A stretch of DNA of 64,000 nucleotides from Certhia americana (taxonomy: Eukaryota; Chordata; Aves; Passeriformes; Certhiidae): the NCBI GenBank assembly GCA_018697195.1, contig CM031858.1:90615120-90679119 (forward strand), in the 5' to 3' direction. Below the pieces are notes generated by a model. That model was not told the origin of the DNA, made no database searches, and saw only the letters and a program-made list of their open reading frames with translations. Below are positions 23,832 to 36,905 of this stretch, piece after piece. Each line of letters starts with the position of its first letter. Position 1 is the first letter of the stretch. A program made the position numbers and the translations under genes.

Positions 23832-25259
23832 GGCCTTGACAGTAGGGAAAAAAATCTGGTGTAGTACGGTAACAATGCATGATAATGAAAATAACCTTCA
23901 GAATTTTCCAATACTCATTTCAGAAATCCATTTATGACAATGAGATATATTTTTATGATACCATTGTTGTAATTTTTGTTACTAGTATTATTGTTATTCT
24001 TCAGTGCTTCCTAATGATCCTGTTTATAGAAATGAAAACAGTGAGACTTATACAATTAAATTTGAGAAATTTATTATGATGAAAGCCTTTCCAGCTAACA
24101 TTACTAACATCCATTTAGCTAACTGCATTTCTCAGTTACTCTTTGTTTACATGAATAGTTATATTTATTTATTATCTGTTTAGGTATTAGTAACAGCTCA
24201 GCTTCCTTCATCTCCTACATCTCTTGGATGAAGATAACTAGATCATCTCAGCTTGCACATCCTTTTCATTACCCCGGAAATGTCTGAAAACCCTTGCTTT
24301 TCTGACACTGCATTTCAACCAAATTTTCTGTTACTCAGATCTCTGTGGATAACTTAACAATACCACAGAGAAAGAACTAAAATCATTTGTAGAAGCTCCA
24401 GTACTAACTGCTACAACATCTGCCTCTCAAGCTGGAGTTTAGACTTTAGTTTATATTAATTTGTACTCCAGTTTCACTAAAAACTTCTTTTGAATAAAAA
24501 AATTAAATAAATTAGTATACACCTCGAATTGGGATAGTGTCTGAAAATTACTCCAAGAAAATTACTAAGTGACCATAAATGAACCTATTGTGAGCTCTAG
24601 TTTAGAAGTCCTCAGTGTTGATCAAGGAGCCTCAGAAGGCACAGAAATACACAAAGTACAAGGCAAGGCAGGATAAAGCAGAAGCCTATGTAACGGCTGA
24701 AAGAGTGGGTTTTAGTAATTCATTTCTACTCAAGACACTTTTTATATAATTTTGCCTCAGACTATTTTGCTTTTTAACAAAAGAGCAAGAGAGAAGTTTG
24801 ATGAAGAACCAACACATGTATCATGAGAAATTTTTCCATAATGTGGGCTGATTTATTTCACCTTACCTATCTACTGGAAAACTCTGTGAAGTGAAAACTC
24901 AGTGAGTAAATCCATGCTGAGGTCGATGAACCTAGGACTCAGTCCACAGGAGACCAATACTGAGTGGAAATAAGATATTTCTCTTCTCTGAAATATCCCA
25001 CATAGAATTAAATGATACTTGTCTAATTTTGAAATATTCTTTGTATCAGTCTAGAACCATTTCAAATAACCCATTTTGTTTCAGAGACTTGATAAAACCA
25101 ATAATGAGCACTTACAATACTTAGTGTTATACCATATGCAATACCTCTCTTATACTTTACTGTAGCCTTAAATTCCCACTGGGACCGCTCTGCTCTTGAC
25201 AGTTCATAACTCTAGTGTTCTTCAACATTTTTTTCTGTGAGGCATTTTTAATTTTAAAT
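23832..25259. other. AT-rich unique sequence, no gene seen
   Basis: No gene or repeat family recognised. A 66-codon frame (23879-24079) is I/F-rich and looks like a chance frame. Confidence 0.5.
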
Positions 25260-25640
25260 AACTTTACAAATAGTAAACACTATAAGGCAGGTACCAGGGC
25301 GTCAGAAGCAACACTGTTGATGTGCTGTACTGCTTCCTGACAAGATATGGGTACAGAAGAGGGATCCTGGAGTGTTCTGCTGACCACAGGCTGCCCCAGG
25401 TGTCCTCTGTTTCTCTCTTCTGCCTGGCCCAGGAGAACCTGGTGTTCACCCAGCCCTTCTCCGAGCCAGTCTGGGGACCAGACAAGATGCCAAGAAGAAA
25501 GAAAGGAATATTTTTCTGTCAGTTTACTCCACTGAGCCGTCCCTCTGGGGAGCTGGAATTGTACCACTGCCAGGACACGAGAGTAGGAAGACACACATAG
25601 CCAGGGCTGGGAGGAAAGGAGGGAAGATTGCTTTGTCTGG
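25260..25640. other. GC-richer block of unknown origin
   Basis: About 380 bp close to 50% GC, with four overlapping open frames of 62-104 codons across both strands: minus 25280-25594 (104 codons), plus 25322-25600 (92 codons), minus 25264-25485 and plus 25347-25535. Frames open on both strands at once indicate lack of stop codons through composition, not selection. No domain and no named repeat recognised. Confidence 0.35.
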
Positions 25641-27598
25641 TGGCAGTTAGCTGTCAGATCAGATTAGCTGTATCATAAAACAGTGTATTATGGCACAGCT
25701 CCAACATAAACTCAAGGCTGCAGCACTTGAGTGGGATGAGGAAGCATATTTGTGTGCTCCCGCATTCGAGACATGATTCCACTGTGCAGTGGATTAGTGA
25801 GCTGATCTACGTAAAAAGAAATACAAAGCAAATGGAAAAAAAACCATGACACAACACAAAACCCAACCAACCACACAAAAAGGATCAATATTTGTAACAC
25901 TTTGGGGTTTTGATCTATTTTCCACCATTTTGTGCAGTATCATCATGACACAAGGGAAGAGAAAAGGGGAATAGGGTTGTCTTCAACCAGTGTTGACACC
26001 TGAAATCCATTACTGCAAAAACGAAGTCCAAGAACATCTGCCCTTATAACTAAACAGCAATTAAGCTCCCTGATTAGGAGTGTCAATCATGCATGTGAGT
26101 TTATTTCTGTGGTTATTATTACATCTAGGAATAGTTAACTTTATCTAAAATTATACTACAATTGAAAAGCAATTCATGAAATGGACTGAAGTTTTTAAAT
26201 TGAAAATCGCTTCTAAAATTATTTTAGTCGAGGACAAACTATTTTTATGAACAGTGATGGATGCTGAGTGAATTTCCTTAATTTGCCAACTAGATGATAG
26301 TTACCTGTACAGATACACTATAACACAATGGTACAGGTATTCTGTAATTTATAATAAATCACATGATGTGGAAGGCAAAATTATGAGTTAACTAAAATAA
26401 TTGTGCAAGATATTTTAAAATATATATAGTACCATTGGAAGGATCCACACAAAATTAGGTTTCTTTCTTTCTCATTTTCACTCTGATTTTAATAATTAAG
26501 GTCCCAAATTAGTCTAATATTAACTGCTTTGCAAGTATATAAAAATGTCATAAACAATGCATTTGTTTTTAAAATGGAAGAATATTGTCTTAAAACAAAT
26601 AAGCAATAAGCAGAGAATATGTTGGAATATTTTTGTATGCTAGTACGCACAAGGATTAACAAAGAACTTAATGACCATGTTACTCTAGTGATGTGGTTTT
26701 GAGACACCAAAAATCCCACTAGAAATTAGCTTTTTCCCAAACTTTTTACAACTGCTTGGAACAGTGTCTAGAAGTTCTTTGTCTGCTATTCCTTGAGCTT
26801 TCAAAATGTATGGTTATTTTCCTCTCTGTTCATGTGAAACCATTCCACTTTTGAAAACACCCAGCCTCTCTTGCTATCAGTACCATCACTTCAGTTCCAC
26901 TGGTTTTGTCTCCATTATTACAAATCTTCTCTATCCCAAGTCTTCATTTTCCTGTGTTCATCACCCTCTCCGTGCAGTAGTTTGATTTTCCTTCTCCTTT
27001 TGCAAATAGTACACATCAAGTGTTCATCCCTCTGCTTTAGCTTTTCAAATTCCCTTAGACATAGCTGGATGTCCTTCCACATGTGCATCTGCTTAGCATG
27101 GAATTGATGCTGTTCACACAGCAAGGCCATGGAAGGTCAATGGTATTCCTGCCTGGGACTGCAAGGAAAGAGAGACATCAAATGCAATGAATGTGAGCTT
27201 CTGGGGAAAAAGCCCCTTCCTTTTCAAGGAAGCAGAAGAGAAGAGGGAGCTCTGTATTTTTCTGTCCAAAGGAAGGGGAAAGAACCAGTTTCTGACTGAC
27301 TAAGAGCTAATGGCAAAGAGAAGAAAATATAGGGTATCTTTCCCATGTTAAATATTTCTCCTGTAGATATTGAGGAGAGGTGGAAAACACCCAACTCATG
27401 AACAGTGATCTCTGAAACTCCTTTTATGAATTTTTCTTTTGTTAAATAAACCTCTTGGTCTTTTATTTTTAAGAGTTTGTAGCATAGTGTATTAAGAAAA
27501 ATAGGAGGGAAGCTTTGTGCAGTCAGCATAGAGATGCTTGTATTTTTATTCTAAACTATGTTTTCGCTCTAAATCATGTTTTAGATTCATAGTAGTTT
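25641..27598. other. AT-rich unique sequence, no gene seen
   Basis: No gene or repeat family recognised. A separated inverted repeat lies at 26302-26310 and 26331-26339 (TACCTGTAC and GTACAGGTA, 20-nt spacer). Overlapping frames at 26871-27130 on both strands have no known motif. Confidence 0.5.
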
Positions 27599-27640
27599 AT
27601 ATACACATACATATACATATACATATACAGATACATATAC

Positions 27641-27701
<61 letters not shown>

Positions 27702-27760
27702 CACATATACATGTACATGTACATGTACATGTACATGTACATGTACATATACATACATGT
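27599..27760. repeat. hexanucleotide microsatellite (ATACAT)n then (ATGTAC)n
   Basis: About 160 bp of alternating purine-pyrimidine repeat. The first 110 bp are TATACA-type units with interruptions (CAGATA near 27628, ATACAC near 27699). The block at 27711-27747 switches to ATGTAC units, which are self-complementary. The 98-codon frame at 27538-27834, reading as YT repeats, comes from the microsatellite and is not a gene. Confidence 0.95.
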
Positions 27761-28288
27761 TTTCAGTTAAAGATCAACAACTGTACTTCATGCAAAAAAA
27801 TCCAAGGCCAATATATCGTACAGAAATGGACTAATCAAATGTTTTTAAGCCAGTTATATTTAACATAGATGTTATGAAGAGGTATGAAAGATTCTGATAT
27901 TCAAACCAGATATTCTGAAATTCTGTTGAATATCTTTGAATCATATTACTTCACAAATATTTCTTGCTAGGATCGCAGAGTTAAAATGTATCATTGTGAC
28001 CCCTTTCCAGAAGACATTTTAAACTATTGTATAATATAGAATATTGCACCATCCTGAAAGTATAAATAAATAAACAAGATTTGTTATGCTAGTCACAATG
28101 CTAATGCATAATAGTCCCCACTTTTCAATTTCCTGATTATTACTTTTCCAATTTATCTAATCTTTAAATCAAAGGTGAATTCTTTGCTGAGCATCCACCC
28201 TCTCATATTTTATTTAACTTCACCCTTGTTTCTGCTTTGTGTCTGCCAGCTAGCGCAGTTTCATTTCACTTCAATCCATTTTCTGTCT
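27761..28288. other. AT-rich unique sequence, no gene seen
   Basis: Flanks the microsatellite. Nothing specific recognised. Confidence 0.55.
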
Positions 28289-28394
28289 AAAAAAAAAAAA
28301 AGAAAGGAAAGGTAGACAGATATAAAGCCACAGAGAGAGAGAAAGTGTGTAGAGGAAAAACAAAAAAAAAAAAAAAAGAAAGAGAGAGAAAAAA
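28289..28394 (+). repeat. purine-rich low-complexity tract
   Basis: A-rich and GA-rich tract: an A13 run, GAAAGGAAAGG, a GAGAGAGAGAAAG segment, an A15 run and AGAAAGAGAGAGAAAA, with a few pyrimidine interruptions. Confidence 0.85.
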
Positions 28395-28439
28395 CTTGCA
28401 GTGGACAAAATATATCAATTAAAATTTAGGTTAAAAATA

Positions 28440-28700
28440 GTCTTTCATGTGCAGTGCATGTCCCTGAGCTAGATTAACATTGTTGTGAGCATGCTGCACT
28501 AGTCAGTTCATAGCCTGAGGAAAGTTTGCAGGCAAAATTCATCTGCACAGCTAGCACACTTGAAAGACTCAGGCACAGGGCTGTGTTCATGGTCTGGCAA
28601 CGACAAAACACCTGCTTGAAGTAGAGACAGAATAGCAAGCTGGATGGAGTTCAAAAGAATCAAATGATAATCACACCCTGATTAACAGAAAAGTGAATTA
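28440..28700. other. possible conserved noncoding sequence
   Basis: About 260 bp of balanced, non-repetitive DNA containing CATGTGCAGTGCATGT, GCATGCTGCACTAGTC and GCTAGATTAACATTG. No open frame of note. The call rests on texture only. Confidence 0.22.
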
Positions 28701-30369
28701 CTGTAGTCCTTTGTCAATAGCTGGCCTATTTGCATACTATCGTGCAATGCCCAACAGGTTAGAACTTTTTAGTCACACGTGGTCAAACATTAAAAAATGG
28801 AAGGAAAGAACTTTATGCCTGTGTAGCTCAGACACATTGCACACATATTGTGTGTGCTACATCTTCTTAATGCTATCTAGTCTGATGTTGGCAAGTGCAT
28901 AGATAATTCCACCCACTGTCTTTCCTCCTTTTCCCATTCCCCCACCTACCAAATATACCAGGCAAACAAGAAACACAGCCTATAATTTTGTTTGGCACAA
29001 GTTTTTTAGTATATTTGACAGCAAACAACTGTATATTAAACCAATTTGTTTCAGCAGATGAAAGTGAGTAATTTTTGATTCAGTCCATTAGAGCTGCTCT
29101 TGGCTATGTGAGCTTTTGGAGGTTTATCAGCAAAAAAAACCCTGTAAAAAACTACAATGCCAGAACATAAAACATGGAATGTACTACCTTAATTTCATAC
29201 TGGATGCCTTTTGTCTCATAATTGAGTTTTCTGTGCATACCCTGGGTTTTACTTTAGATTAGTTTCAAAACTGAATGTTGTCATGATAAAATGAGCACTT
29301 CTGTAGTCATATCTTTACATTGCTAATAAAGTAGTGAGGCATGTCAAAACAGAAATAGGAAACATAATAAAGCCAAATTATTACTGTTGCTTGTTGTTTT
29401 CCTTTTTATTATAAATTTAGTCTTGCTTCATAGGTATTTATAGAAAAATATCTTCTTTTGCTGCAGCATAAGGAAAGTCCTGCTAGAACCCATCTTTCAT
29501 TTATTCAAAGAATAGGGAAAGCATGGATTGCCACTTTCCGTGGAAGTGTCTCTCCTTAGTAGAAAAGAGTATGAGAGAAAGTGATCTCATGGGATAATTT
29601 GTCTACTGTAGTTGAGATAGCAAATATGTCACTTTTCTAACTTGTTCTTAAAAACATTCAAAGCTTGAGACTCAGACTATTAGTTTTTGATATTTTGAAA
29701 AACCCTACCTACATCTCAATTATTCCAATTTAAATGTAAGAATGCTTTCCATTGCACCTGTGACTTCTCATGTTGCTTACCTTGACAAAGGAAAAGAGAT
29801 TAATCAGTTTCTCAGTTCAATAATCTTCCATTCATTAGAAAATTAGAGATTTTTCTCCACTTTCTTCTGCAGCTTGATGAAGAGTAGGAACTTCATTCTC
29901 CACCCTTTAATAATGCTTCCTATGTCTCTAAATCCTATAGTGTCCTCTTCCCTTTTCTTGTTTAGTAAGAATTCTGAATTTAGACTAATATTTGCCTTGT
30001 GACACCAAATCTCTTTCTCCAAAATTTTGTGTGACCAGTTTTCTCCCCAAATTGGTTTTATGGTAGATAACTATCTCCTGTGTTTGATAAATATGAATCT
30101 ATTCTATCTTTTTTGCAGACAGTTTTTCTAGTGTTTCGTGACAATTTTACATTGTATTCCTGTTCTCTAAAGATTTTGTGGTTTTGTTGCTTCCCACTCA
30201 ATAAACGTTCCATCATCTATGACACAAAAGGAAATCTTGAACAGCACAACAATAGATGATATGTTTGATTTTATCGGTGAATTTTATCATAATCTTTTCT
30301 ATCTTTCTTTGCTGATACCGTACCTTTTTTAAAAAAAACCCATGTATTTCTAAATGGCATAGGAAAATG
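28701..30369. other. unique sequence, no gene seen
   Basis: No gene recognised. It is possible that the part just before 30370 belongs to the adjoining antisense CR1 (further C-terminal ORF2), but I could not match it. Confidence 0.45.
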
Positions 30370-30785
30370 TCATATACACAGTGTAAAAAGATTTCTATTT
30401 AAAAAATATATCTGCTGCTTCTGCTTTGTCCACAGGGCCTACTACTCTATAATAGAAGGAAATCATTTGCTATTGAGAAATCCATGCTGACTGAAAGTCA
30501 TTTTTCCATTGTATCCCAGGTTACAAACATTTTGCTGGATTGTTTTTTGATCCAGAATTTTTCTGAGCACTGAAATTAAACTGGTTGATCTGTAATTCTC
30601 TTATACCTCCTTTTAGAATTCCTATCCCATTTTAGAGATGAGCAGTACATCTGCACTGTTCCAGTCTTCAGTATAATTCCCACCCTCTTTGTTCTCAGAG
30701 ATCATTGCTAGCAGCTCTTAAATCATTGTAGTACTTTCAGTAATTTAGAATGAGCTACATGGTCCTCATGTGCTAAAGTATCTCC
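30370..30785 (-). mobile_element. ancient CR1 reverse-transcriptase fragment
   Basis: Translating the minus strand gives pieces of the CR1 reverse-transcriptase domain in the right order. First comes a WNSADVLLISKMG-like piece (family: WR.ANV.PI.KKG). Then comes ENYRSTSLISV (family: GNYRPVSLTSV), a KILDQ-like piece (family: GKIMEQ), then SQHGFLNSK (family: SQHGF.KGKS). A weak match to the following YLDFSKAFD region appears near 30370-30420. Stops and frameshifts break the frame, so it cannot be functional. No 3' UTR or octamer end is present, so this is an internal fragment. Confidence 0.85.
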
Positions 30786-31929
30786 TAAACAACTTAAATG
30801 GCAATTGTTCCTTGAGAACATGGACAAGTGAATGTTACACAGGAAAAGGAAGACAAAGATGAGTGTCACACTTGGTGACTACTAAAATGCAGAAATTGCT
30901 CATGATTCATAATTTGTAAAGGTGTGCTGTTAAGGAAAGGTTGTGGGGAAGAGATATTAATAAAGTGCTAATTACTACTTTCCTAAAAGCATTATTGTAA
31001 TGCTGGCATTATTTAATGTCATAAAATGTCATTTGATTTGAAGTCATTACTACAGTTTTAAGTAATTGGTTGAAGGAGAATAAAGATGTGTTGACAAATC
31101 TGTGTTGCCTGAGTGACAAGCTGAACAAAGGAAAGGGTGCTTGGAAATACCTGGTAGAGATGTCAGTGCTGTTATATTGACTGTAGAGGAATGTCTTTTA
31201 AAAATTAACATATGAGGCCATTTTAAAACCAACAATGTTGCACTGTAACACAAACTTCCAGACCAGCTACAAAGGCTCTGAAGAAATATCTGTGCCATAT
31301 CACATTGGCTCTCCAACAGGCAGAAATACCACCAGATATCCAGTTATTGCCTTCATATTGGCATTCTAGATTGCATTTATAAAAGAAAATTTTATTACAT
31401 TTCACATTTTGAGATGAATGCATAATAATAGTTTTTAAAAGTTACAAAAGTTGCACTTTTGCAGTTTTGGTGTAACTCTCTGTAGCTCTTGAGCTATGTT
31501 ATTTCATTTTTAGGAACTCAAGTTCACAATTTTCATCAGCTTCAGAGCATTCTTTACAAGTTTTTCTACATTTTTTTAAAACTAAATAGAATAGGCTTTT
31601 AAAGTAAGACATGGCTTGAATGCCCGTTCCTGATTAGATCCAAAACAAGATTTTTCTCCACCATTATAAATTCAGTTGATTAATATTATTTTCCTTGTTC
31701 TTTTTGAACTTATGGAGCAATGGAATTACAGACAGTCAAATGTGTCTAAAATTGGTTATTTTTTTTGGCGACAACTTTTTTAGTGAAACGCAGTACAGGA
31801 ACACCTGTGTGCAAAAATATGCCTCAGGTGAAGAGGAGCTTCTCTTTCTTTGGATCCTCTTTTGGGAACTGAACTGCTGCTACAGCACATCCCTGCTGTC
31901 CTTCTAAGTTTTTTAACATAACATTTTTG
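30786..31929. other. unique sequence, no gene seen
   Basis: No gene recognised. Frames of 88 and 66 codons on minus (31050-31423) overlap each other and have no known motif. Confidence 0.5.
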
Positions 31930-32076
31930 CCCAATCCTTCCAAGTGTTCAATGCCATCTTAGATGGGACCCTGGGCAACATGATCCAATGGCTGGCATCT
32001 CTGTCCATGTCTGGGAGTTGGAACTAGATGATCTTTAAAGTTCCTCCCAACACAAGCCATTCTGTGATTCCGTGAT
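31930..32076 (+). mobile_element. CR1 LINE 3' end
   Basis: Plus-strand CR1 tail: TTCCAAGTGTTCAATGCC, GATGGGACCCTGGGCAACAT, GGGAGTTGGAACTAGATGAT, CTTTAAAGTTCCTCCCAACA and the terminal TTCTGTGATTCCGTGAT octamer-type end. It is 5'-truncated to about 150 bp. The 3' end is complete. Confidence 0.92.
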
Positions 32077-34560
32077 AATTACTGATAGCCTCACAAAACC
32101 ATGATAGCAGAAAATTCTGGAGCACATATGACTACTGTGTGGCTTCTTAGTAATATTGCCATAGCTATTACAACAGGCGCTATTGCCAAGCATTGCAAGA
32201 CTTAGAGAAAAAGAAGAAATGCACTCTCTCTGGTAGTCATCTCACAGTATTTTTCCAGATTGCTTTCCTGGCCTGATTTATTTCCAGTAGATATTAAAAC
32301 TCAAGTATTCAGGTGTGATGGCTTACTTTGCAACATCTATTATTGGATTTTACTTGGAGCTGCGGCTGTGTTTATTCAAATGGGTTGAAATTATCCTAAT
32401 GGATGTGACCTCTACTACTGGCATTATCAGATTCCTGTGTACACTACTTTTCCATCACTTGAAGCAAGTAATCCTTGTTTCCCCTGCCTTAAAAAGGTTT
32501 TGATTTACAACCAGGCAGGCTTTTGCAGACATGATTGGTTTGCAGTACAATATCTGGATAATGTAATTTTTTATTAAATGGCTTGGCTGAGAGCACAGTG
32601 GAATGATTCAAACAGGGCAAGCTGAAAATGAAGTTTTCAACAGATCAGCTTTTCCTCAGCTTTGTAAAAGACTCATATGTGGGTCTTACGAAACATTACC
32701 TTGCCCCTGTAAATTAAAAACTGTTGCTGCTTATTCCAGATTTCACCTGTACTCTGCTGTTTATCTTCTGCATTTGACTTGGGGATGGAGTGATAATCTA
32801 ACCATGAAATCTCAGACTCAAGCCGCTGGCCATGGATATTGTTCAGATTGCATAGCTCATTTGTTCATTTCTGCAACTGAATGATATTTACTATTAGACT
32901 CCTCTTTTAGACATCCTAATTGTGAATTTACTTCTTGTTTCATGAATGGACAAATCATTCCCTGGTGTTACAATAGCTACAGTAAGAAGGGGATAGCTCC
33001 ACTGAAGACCTTTATTCAGCCTGAGTTTGAAGATATCTGTGTATTGCCTTGCCAAGTTAAAGTTCAAGATCAATTTCATAGAGTCCAGAGTGAGTTTTTT
33101 CTACACTTTTGAAGAGCCAGATGCATTTTTTTTTCAAGGTCCTTTCCCAGAAATACAGATGCAGAGGCTTGTATGGATAGTGGAAAACCGAAGAAACAAG
33201 AGTTATGAAGAGGCTGTTCTGGGAACGCAAAGTCTAACAGGGAGATGAAATTCTCCTGTCTTCTGCATCATGCCAGAGGCCACAGCACAAGCCTCCTGCT
33301 GCCACAGCAAATATTCAACCATGTCAGCTATACATGGCTTATATGGGAATGCTGGACTACTGTAACTACATAAACACAGAGCCTGAATACAGGCTGAATA
33401 CATTCACTGACATAATGTAGAGACCTACCTCATATAAGTCCGATAACTCATTTATTTAGTGCCCCAGCTGTGCCCCCTAACACAGAAGGACTTGAAATGA
33501 TCTTATTTATTCTTTTGGAATAACACCAGAAGAGAATAAATAAAGAGCGTCACTTTTGAGTGACCCATAGTTCTATGTAATTACAGATTAATTTCTTAAA
33601 AAATGTGGCAAAATCTTCTTCCTGAGCAGATATTCAATGTAAGTAGTATTCAAATCTGTGTGTTAAACTCCTGTTGGTTGATTAGTCAAAAAAAAAAAAA
33701 TTATTTTGTTGCTATCTCAACATGCATAAAAAGATCAGAACTATGATTCTGATATCTATGAAAATGCAAGAGGTGTTTAAGCCTACACGAATTTGAGTAT
33801 TAATGGAGTATAAGTGCATGTTAATTCAGCAGCTCCAGCATGGACATGAATCCAGTTCCATATCAATCAATTAATTTCTTCTCTGAGTCCAAAAGTTTCA
33901 CCTTTTTTCCCTCCTGCATCCTCTTATCTAATTAACGATAATCCCTACCAAAATTTCTGTAATTCAGAAGGGTATCTGGAAAATCAAATGCAAGTTTTGA
34001 TGATGTCTAGTTCAGCAAAGATGACAATCAAGATTTTCTAACCTATTACAGGGTTTTTTAATAATTTTTTTTTTTACTTACAATTGTAAGCAAGGCATTT
34101 CCAGGTATTTTAGAGCTAGTACTGTATATTTTCTGGTCATAATATGAATTTTTGGAAACAATTATTCTAATAATTGAGAAATGCATGACAAATTTATGTA
34201 TTCATTATAAATCCTGGTGTCAGAATTATTCACATGAATGAAAAAAATGCACTCATTTTATTTATTTTGTTATATTCAAATTAAATTTGCATTGGGAAAC
34301 TTCCTCTATTTATGCCATGACTGAATTTTGACCTTTTCATGTGAAAGTACTGTAGCAGCCCAAGTAACCATAGGAATTTCCTGTCATCACAGAGCAATAA
34401 AGTACAAATGGTACCGTAGAATTTAGCACAATCATATTTACGTCAATACAAGAGTCCAAATTCTGTCACTACTCATCCATACTATTTTTTCAGCTATGTC
34501 TTTACACCTGAGCCAAGAATAAACACTTTTAACTAACCAATTAGCAAAAGCCCTCTTTTA
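32077..34560. other. unique sequence, no gene seen
   Basis: About 2.5 kb without a recognised gene. Frames at 32315-32503, 32603-32884 (93 codons) and 33027-33248 show no known domain. The stretch 32280-32900 is somewhat more complex than average. Confidence 0.45.
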
Positions 34561-34605
34561 TTTTTTCCTTTTTTTTTTGGGGGGGGGGGGGGGTGGGTTT
34601 TTTTT
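34561..34605. repeat. T/G homopolymer tract with G15
   Basis: T10 (34569-34578), then G15 (34579-34593), T, GGG (34595-34597) and T8 (34598-34605). The G15 plus GGG run can in principle fold as a G-quadruplex. Confidence 0.9.
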
Positions 34606-36702
34606 GTTTATTGTTGGAGGTTTTTGACAGATGTAGTACATAGGAGCTATGCAGTCAGGTTCTCAGTTCTAAAAGACTGTGCAGAGTGAGTTCATTCTTG
34701 ACACTTGTTATTCTAGACATGCAAAAGCTCTTAGGTTAACAACCAAAATGAATCAAGGTAGCATGACTGCAGTAGCTCACAGATGTAATATTTCATAAGG
34801 AAACTAATTGTTTTTCATTCCAATTTCCGTAGAATAAAACAGGCTTAAGAAGTGCAGGCAGTAGCACCAGATGATCATAAAAAAAAGAGTCAAGTGAAAA
34901 GGAAATTTTTCCTTCAGATCAATCAGTGCACTTGGCAACCCATGCAATAAACAAGAAAAGCTGTAAAGAATGTGTATCACTCCTGCCAGGAAAAGTAGTG
35001 CTTTGTAGTAACAGGAAGAAAAAGTTCCTAGCTGTTAGTCCTACAGCAGAGGGAATTTTATATTAATTTTTTTTCACAGCTAATATTCAGACAGATGCAA
35101 AAGATGCCACTTGACCATCAGTACATCCCTTCAACTATAAAAAAAAGCATTGAAAAGGAAAACAAATGAATCACCTTTTTTCCTAAAGGTACTAAATTAA
35201 ACAATAACAACAAAAATAGAAGTAAACTAACCTCGTTCTTCTGAGATTAATAGAAATAAATAATTATACTATTTTTTTTTCTATTCCAAATATTACCTGC
35301 CTGTTTCCTTAAGAGGTTTGCACATTCTATTTTCACTTTCATTTTATTTGACTTTAGCAGGCACTAACCAGTCTAGGAAGAAAACCTTTTAAAAGAGATA
35401 TTTATACTCAAACTTCAGAGGATAAAGACAATAGAAAGTGCAAAAATCATCTGAAATATTTTCAGAAATAATTTAATTCTCATGTCACTGCTGACTGACA
35501 GCTCTAATAAATTCCTACATTTTAAGCAGACTTACATTTCACATGCATTTGCTCTCCACTGCTGAGCAGAGTGGAACATCTATTGTCAAATGCATAAAAT
35601 AACATTAGAAATGCAAACTTAATGTAGCCAATGGTAATGTGTTATTTAAAACTTATGAGCCTGAATAAGGGCTTATTTTCTCTAAATTGAAATTTATAGT
35701 TTCATTTTAAAGTACTAACTTGAATATTGATGGGCTTCAGGCATGCTGTTATAAAATAGGAAAGAAAAACAAAGCAAGTAACTATGAGGCATAAAGCTAT
35801 TATGGTAATATATGGAAACTTATATAAAAAGTGGATCCTAGTTACCTGTACTAATAGCAAAAAACATACACTAGAATTTGTGCAACTGGTATAGGGAAGT
35901 CATACTTTCCTGCAATATATGTCAAATCTCGATTTAGAATCACAATATTTAAACACAGATGGCTACAGTATAGTTTTGAAATGGCACCAGAAAGCAGGTG
36001 ATAGTTTCATCTCTCCCTTTAAAGCTTTTTTTCTTGGCATTTTTTTTCTCCAGTTCCACTCTGATCAGTGAAAATAAAGAACAAAGACAAAGTATTTCTC
36101 AGTTGCTTTTTGGCACCAGATTTTCTTGACACTGGATGCTATACTATACATGGCTATAGGAAAGCTAATTAAATTTACACAAAACACAAATCTTCTTCAA
36201 TTTTAAAATAAAAAATACCTCTCTACCCTATCTTTGCCTTGCAGATATTCTAAATCACGGAAGTTTTTTTCCACCTCATCTGTTCAAAGATATTATTGAG
36301 CCATATACACATACTTCAGAAATAATGCAGTATAGCTCAGAGCTTACAAAAATGCTAATTTGAAAGTCTATAGCACTTGTCATCTCTTGATGCAAATATT
36401 TTACAAAGCAGTAAATAATTTACAAAATACCCCTGGAAGAAGTGTTTATGATTCAAAAATTTTATGACAATTAAGAAAATTATATTAGGAATTACCTAAT
36501 TTTTCTAAAAATCACAATTTAAAGAATTAGTCTGTTGCTGAATTAAGAAAGTAATTCAGTCTCCCAAATCAAATGCTTGTAATTCAGTCCTACAGATTAA
36601 AAATGTCAATCTCCATAGATCAAAAGAGGTATATTTCATTAAATACAGGTAAGTACTCAGGAGAGAAACATTTTTTTAAACATCCCAGACCAAACAAAAC
36701 CA
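34606..36702. other. AT-rich unique sequence, no gene seen
   Basis: No gene recognised. The section 35430-35710 is more balanced (TGACTGACAGCTCTAATAAA, CACATGCATTTGC, TAGCCAATGGTAATG) and could be a conserved noncoding element; this is inferred from texture only. Confidence 0.45.
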
Positions 36703-36905
36703 ATCATAGAACGACAGAATCATTTGGGTTGGTAGAGACCTTAGAGATCATTTAGCTTCAATCCCCTTGCCATGACACCTTCCACTATCACAGGCTGCTC
36801 AGGGCCCCATCCAACCTGGCCCTGAACACTTCCAAGGGTGGGCATTTCTAGACAACCTGTTCCAGTGCCTCACCACATTCACAGTAAAGAATTTCTCCCT
36901 AAATA
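36703..36905 (-). mobile_element. CR1 LINE 3' end
   Basis: Antisense CR1 tail beginning ATCATAGAACGACAGAATCA (3' octamer-type repeats), then TTTGGGTTGGTAGAGACCTT, GGCTGCTCAGGGCCCCATCC and AACCTGGCCCTGAACACTTC, ending near AAAGAATTTCTCCCT. About 200 bp, 5'-truncated. Confidence 0.95.

Noticed and set aside
25264..25600. Protein-coding exon in the GC-richer block
   Set aside because: Frames are open on both strands at once, which points to composition rather than coding selection.
27538..27834. 98-codon frame encoding a YT-repeat peptide
   Set aside because: It is a direct translation of the hexanucleotide microsatellite and has no independent support.
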